From positions 5,095,142 to 5,159,141 of the forward strand of contig OX336351.1 of assembly GCA_946902875.1 (NCBI GenBank): a stretch of 64,000 nt of DNA, written 5' to 3'. This DNA is from Nematopogon swammerdamellus. Its lineage: Eukaryota > Arthropoda > Insecta > Lepidoptera > Adelidae. Position numbers and translations under genes: made by a program. Below, piece by piece: positions 60,806 through 64,000 of this stretch. The notes beneath the pieces were generated by a model that did not search any database, was not told where the DNA came from, and worked only from the letters and a program-made list of their open reading frames with translations. Position 1 is the first letter of the stretch; each line of letters opens with the position of its first letter.

Positions 60806-60935
60806 CACAGATGTGTTATCTCACGAAGGCTGGTTGGTTTTATTTGTGAGTGTAGATGCAAATGCAAATAGTTTTCTGGTTACATGTATATATACAAGTA
60901 TGGCTCACCCGCCTTTGTGATTTAAAACATCTGTA
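60806..60935. mobile_element. MITE H, copy 3, decayed
   Basis: CACAGATGTGTTATCTCACG at the left and AAGTATGGCTCACCCGC then TTTAAAACATCTGTA at the right. It shares the right arm best with copy 1; the left arm has diverged. Confidence 0.6.
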
Positions 60936-61129
60936 CTACGCGTACCAATCCCACATCCTAAACATCAGCTAGAATAAAATGCCATATGGCATTAAAATGT
61001 CCTTTCGTGGCAACATTTTGTTAGAAATTTTGGTGTTAAAGTATATTAGGATAATTTATTATATATTCATTGTTATTATGAACAGTGAGAGAGTAGTAAA
61101 ACTAAAGAAAACATTTTTTTTTTTATTAA

Positions 61130-61440
61130 AATTGTATTTATTGATCATTCATATGGCAGTTAGACTGCGCTCGAACTTGTCACAATTTGTTCTATCCGGT
61201 TCGATTACACCCACGAAGAAGAACCGACAAGAAACTTCGCAGGGTATTTTTTTAAACATATTTTTACAAGTATTTAGTGACTAGCCACATAATAACACCG
61301 CCCATAGTCTATCTAAAACACAGCTTGAGAGCAAGATTAACAATTTTGCTGAGAGTTCTGACTACGAAGACTTATTAGGTATTAATTAATTAAGGGAATC
61401 ATCTGTAAAGAGCCTTTGTCAAACTTTGATACGTAATTTG
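61130..61440 (+). repeat. Dispersed repeat I, longest copy
   Basis: GTTAGACTGCGCTCGAACTT, GTTCTATCCGGTTCGATTAC and GCAGGGTATTTTTTTAAAC, then TAGTGACTAGCCACATAATA and GAGAGCAAGATTAAC. It parallels 12425-12725 over about 290 bp. Confidence 0.65.
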
Positions 61441-61604
61441 TATCAACATAATTATGTTAGTATATTAAACTACAATGTAGTATAGTTTTATTGTCAAAAA
61501 TAAAAAATAAAAATATATGAGTATTTAAGATACTTGAAGTATCAAGTTGTCAATGGGTTAATAAAATTGAGGTACTAATGGTACCTAGTCAAGAGTTAAC
61601 TAAA

Positions 61605-61795
61605 AGCTCGACATGTGGCGCTTCGCCACCCATAAGGTGTCTAACGACGCTCATGGACATTCGGTCGTATGCGGGGGTTGCGAATGCCATGTCGGCCTGA
61701 GAAATGCCTTTTCACGCTCCTCTTGAAGGACCCGAGATTGTACTAGGGGGAAAATATATATACACAGGGGAGAGCGTTCCAGAATTTACTTTTTA
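61605..61795 (-). pseudogene. LINE ORF2 C-terminal fragment, reverse
   Basis: CGACATGTGGCGCTTCGCCA, AAGGTGTCTAACGACGCTCA, GCCATGTCGGCCTGAG and GAGCGTTCCAGAATTTAC: the reverse of the RTGKLWN-type tail with its 3' end. Confidence 0.65.
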
Positions 61796-62470
61796 AATTT
61801 AGTTAGTTTAGTATAATTTTCCTCGAAATTATGTACCTATACGATATACGATTTATCTGGTAGTGCATTGACCAGCCGGTAGCCAAGCGCAGTTTTTCAT
61901 TTTCGCCTTGGCAAAACTTGCGGACTTTTTTTCACATTTTCCAAGTTCGTCGCGGGCAACGCAACGGTTCAATAAAGTTACCAATTTTGAGTGCGGGTTT
62001 TCGTGAATATTTTCCGGATATAACTTGTTTTACGGTTCAGGGTTTTACGTTCCGGCCGTGTAATGTTTTGTCCAATTTTCGGTCAGCAATTTTGCCGAAA
62101 ACCGCACCTGGAGGCTAGCTTCCGGCACTGATGAACAAAACAATTTACACTTTGTCACTTTTTGGTGTAAAATACATTTTGATACGCAATACTGATCACT
62201 GTTGATGCGCTTAAGATCATAAACTATATGATTCCATTATGTACAGTCACTTATTTGAACTCAATAAGCTTCAGTATTTTCAGAATTCTAGCGTAAGTCG
62301 ATCTAAAAATCGGTAGGTACACCATTACAAATTAAATGCCCTGTGAATTTAGAGAGAGAATAAAATGTATTGTTTTATACTGCGAACAATACAACAAAGG
62401 TACTATCTTGGTTTTATTTATCTATATTTTACTAAGCAACCCTAAAATTCTATGATTTATATATTTTTAT
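61796..62470. other. Unassigned DNA
   Basis: 61860-62120 has balanced composition with a 66-codon frame and no domain; the rest is AT-rich. Confidence 0.35.
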
Positions 62471-62690
62471 GTAATCAGGTATGGGTGGTTAAGTCAGAGG
62501 GGCCAAAGCACATGCTCCGACTAGCCAATATCACCTCCGAGAATGTATGTGCCGATTGTTGGCTACACTGGACTAAAAAAGAACACAAGCGAGGCTGCCA
62601 TGTGGCCATCTTACATCCAGTACGGTGGTACCAATCCAGTCGCCTACAAATTGAGCCTACCAACTAGTAAGGGACAAGTCTGCAATCAAG
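62471..62690 (-). repeat. SINE body B, reverse
   Basis: TGTAATCAGGTATGGGTGGT, CCAATATCACCTCCGAGAAT and CCAGTACGGTGGTACCAATC to ACTAGTAAGGGACAAG: body B with its shared ACTAG junction, on the - strand. Confidence 0.75.
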
Positions 62691-62702
62691 CATTTATTAT
62701 TA

Positions 62703-63010
62703 GCGTGTGGGGCCGGTACTTAAAAAGATTAGCCCCACTGCACCTCTCCCCGTGCATTTCGTAATAGGCGACTAAGGGATAAGGATGAGATGCCGTGCTA
62801 AAGGGCAACAGGATAGCCACCTCTCACCTTGGCACGGTCCTTTCACCGAGTCAGGCAGTAAATAGTTTTTCGTGCCTTATTTACTACTTGAGAATTATCT
62901 TGTCCTAATACTTTGCTAAACGTGGTGGTCGGTGTTTTGCTGTTATTTACGAGAATTCTTGCGTAACACCGATTACTCTGCTTAACCCAATTGTCGGGAT
63001 ACAGCGTGTT
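62703..63010 (+). repeat. SINE: head 1 plus body C, complete
   Basis: GCGTGTGGGGCCGGTACTTA, TAGCCCCACTGCACCTCTCC and CGACTAAGGGATAAGG, then directly GATGAGATGCCGTGCTAAAG and the rest of body C to TTGTCGGGATACAGCGTG. It is the clearest forward example of head 1 on body C. Confidence 0.85.
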
Positions 63011-63594
63011 GATTACATATGAATTAATTACACATTGTCTTCTCTTGTACAATTCTCGTACAATTCTTAATTCAAATTAGGTATACTAAGCTTCAGAATA
63101 AAGTAGAGACGCTTTGTTATTCCTACATTAAAAAAAAAGAAAGGAATTCTTACGCCAAAAAATCACAACTGAAATGTTCTGTTAGGTAATGATTGTACAA
63201 AAGGACTCTCACGAACGAAAGCCTTTTCAGCCAACATAACTGATGTGGAAACTCGCTCCGTCTCTCCTCCGCCTTTATCTCAAAGGCCAAGGCCGAAGGC
63301 CGAGGGTGAGTCGTGGGCCGGCTCAGCCAGCAGTGATAATAAAACATGGCGAAAGGAAATGAGTGAATGACAAGTCAGTAATTGAAAATATCTCTCACTG
63401 CGAACGAGAAGGTCACAAGGCTTGAATTTTTATTCCACTGGCTAATTTTATTTAAAGGACTCTATTATAGCGCTCCCCGGATGTTGGGACGACGTGTCGC
63501 TTATATATTTTTCCTTCCAACTGGACGGATTAAGGCGAAATCCCAGCTCTGAACCCACAGCTTAAGAGCAGAGAGATTAGTCACGTGACTATTT
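63011..63594. other. Unassigned DNA
   Basis: 63280-63305 holds the short inverted sequence AAGGCCAAGGCCGAAGGCC. Nothing else is recognised. Confidence 0.35.
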
Positions 63595-63715
63595 TTCTCC
63601 ATACAAAATCGTCTTTTGGGGCTTATGTTTTCCCAGCCCCTAAACCTTTACCGATTTTAATAAAAAAAAGACATTGTAATCTACGTACGTGTAATTTTGT
63701 TTAGAGTAGATACAT
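63595..63715. repeat. Dispersed repeat J, second copy
   Basis: CTCCATACAAAATCGTCTTT, GGCTTATGTTTTCCCAGCCC and AATCTACGTACGTGTAAT, matching 25540-25680. Confidence 0.6.
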
Positions 63716-63718
63716 ACG

Positions 63719-64000
63719 AGGGTGGTCCCAGAAGTACCCGGCCTAACAAAGAAAACGAAACAAATTTTGGAAAAACTACCTTTATTTCTCAACGTAGTCT
63801 CCTTTTAGCTCGATACACTTTTCCCAGCGATGTTCAATAGCTTCGATACCATGTTTATAGCGAGAACCGTCGAGCTCCTCAAAGTAGCCCTCAACTGCCG
63901 ACTCTACCTCTTTATTGTTTGTAAATCTTTTACCCCGAGCTATTTTTTCAAGTTGTAAGGTCTCAGGTGTGAAATGATGAACCCATGGTCTCGTCCATTG
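63719..64000 (-). pseudogene. Mariner transposase C-terminal end, decayed, runs off the window
   Basis: The end CGAGGGTGGTCCCAGAAGTA follows a TA (63717-63718) and is a mariner-type terminal repeat. On the - strand one frame gives KRFTNNKEVESAVEGYFEEL, then EHRWEKCIELKGDYVEK and a TAA stop, the typical C-terminus of mariner transposases. Upstream, near 63940, the frame is broken by a small deletion and a TAG. The rest of the element lies beyond 64000. Confidence 0.8.

Overview
This is a repeat-saturated stretch of an insect nuclear genome, most probably from a moth or butterfly (Lepidoptera). The evidence is AT-rich non-coding DNA, RTE-type LINE tails coding for the peptide LKWQWAGHI and ending in (TGA)n, poly(A)-tailed SINEs with tRNA-like and 5S-rRNA-like heads, dispersed repeats ending in ACTCGCACTTGGCC, MITEs, a mariner relic and two BEL/Pao LTR retrotransposons. 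I see no bacterial features, no CRISPR array and no complete functional tRNA or rRNA gene.

Only one host coding segment is recognisable: a 152-bp exon on the + strand at 28487-28638. It has a splice acceptor and donor and encodes the first part of an immunoglobulin V-type domain of the Dpr / zig-8-like family of neuronal surface proteins. It is closely hemmed in by a LINE tail upstream and a MITE downstream. I found no other exon, so at least about 35 kb downstream, and probably much of the upstream DNA, is intron.

Layout. 0.8-7.0 kb: a BEL/Pao element (+ strand) with apparently identical 378-bp LTRs and one in-frame stop in its reverse transcriptase, inserted into the end of a 472-bp MITE. 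7.9-16.9 kb: MITEs (two nested), LINE tails, SINEs, and a SINE interrupted by an RTE LINE. 18-31 kb: SINEs, LINE tails, a tRNA-headed SINE with an 874-bp extra block, the Dpr exon and a GC-rich MITE. 31-34 kb: small hairpins and an inverted pair of copies of a microsatellite-bearing foldback element. 34-44 kb: mostly unassigned DNA with scattered SINEs, MITEs and a GATA-like minisatellite. 44.3-46.4 kb: a 130-bp tandem array, then a long palindrome with arms of about 270 bp. 46.9-47.2 kb: a 5S-headed SINE. 47.6-55.6 kb: a second BEL/Pao element on the - strand with an uninterrupted 1735-codon polyprotein, inserted in a SINE. 55.6-64 kb: more SINE, LINE and MITE copies, ending in a decayed mariner transposase.

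Many insertions can be dated relative to one another because their target-site duplications are visible. The most interesting patterns are three: SINE 5' heads and 3' bodies occur in several combinations; the two arms of the foldback element share copy-specific differences; and the single Dpr exon survives among dense transposon debris. All boundaries and family names come from reading the sequence without database searches.
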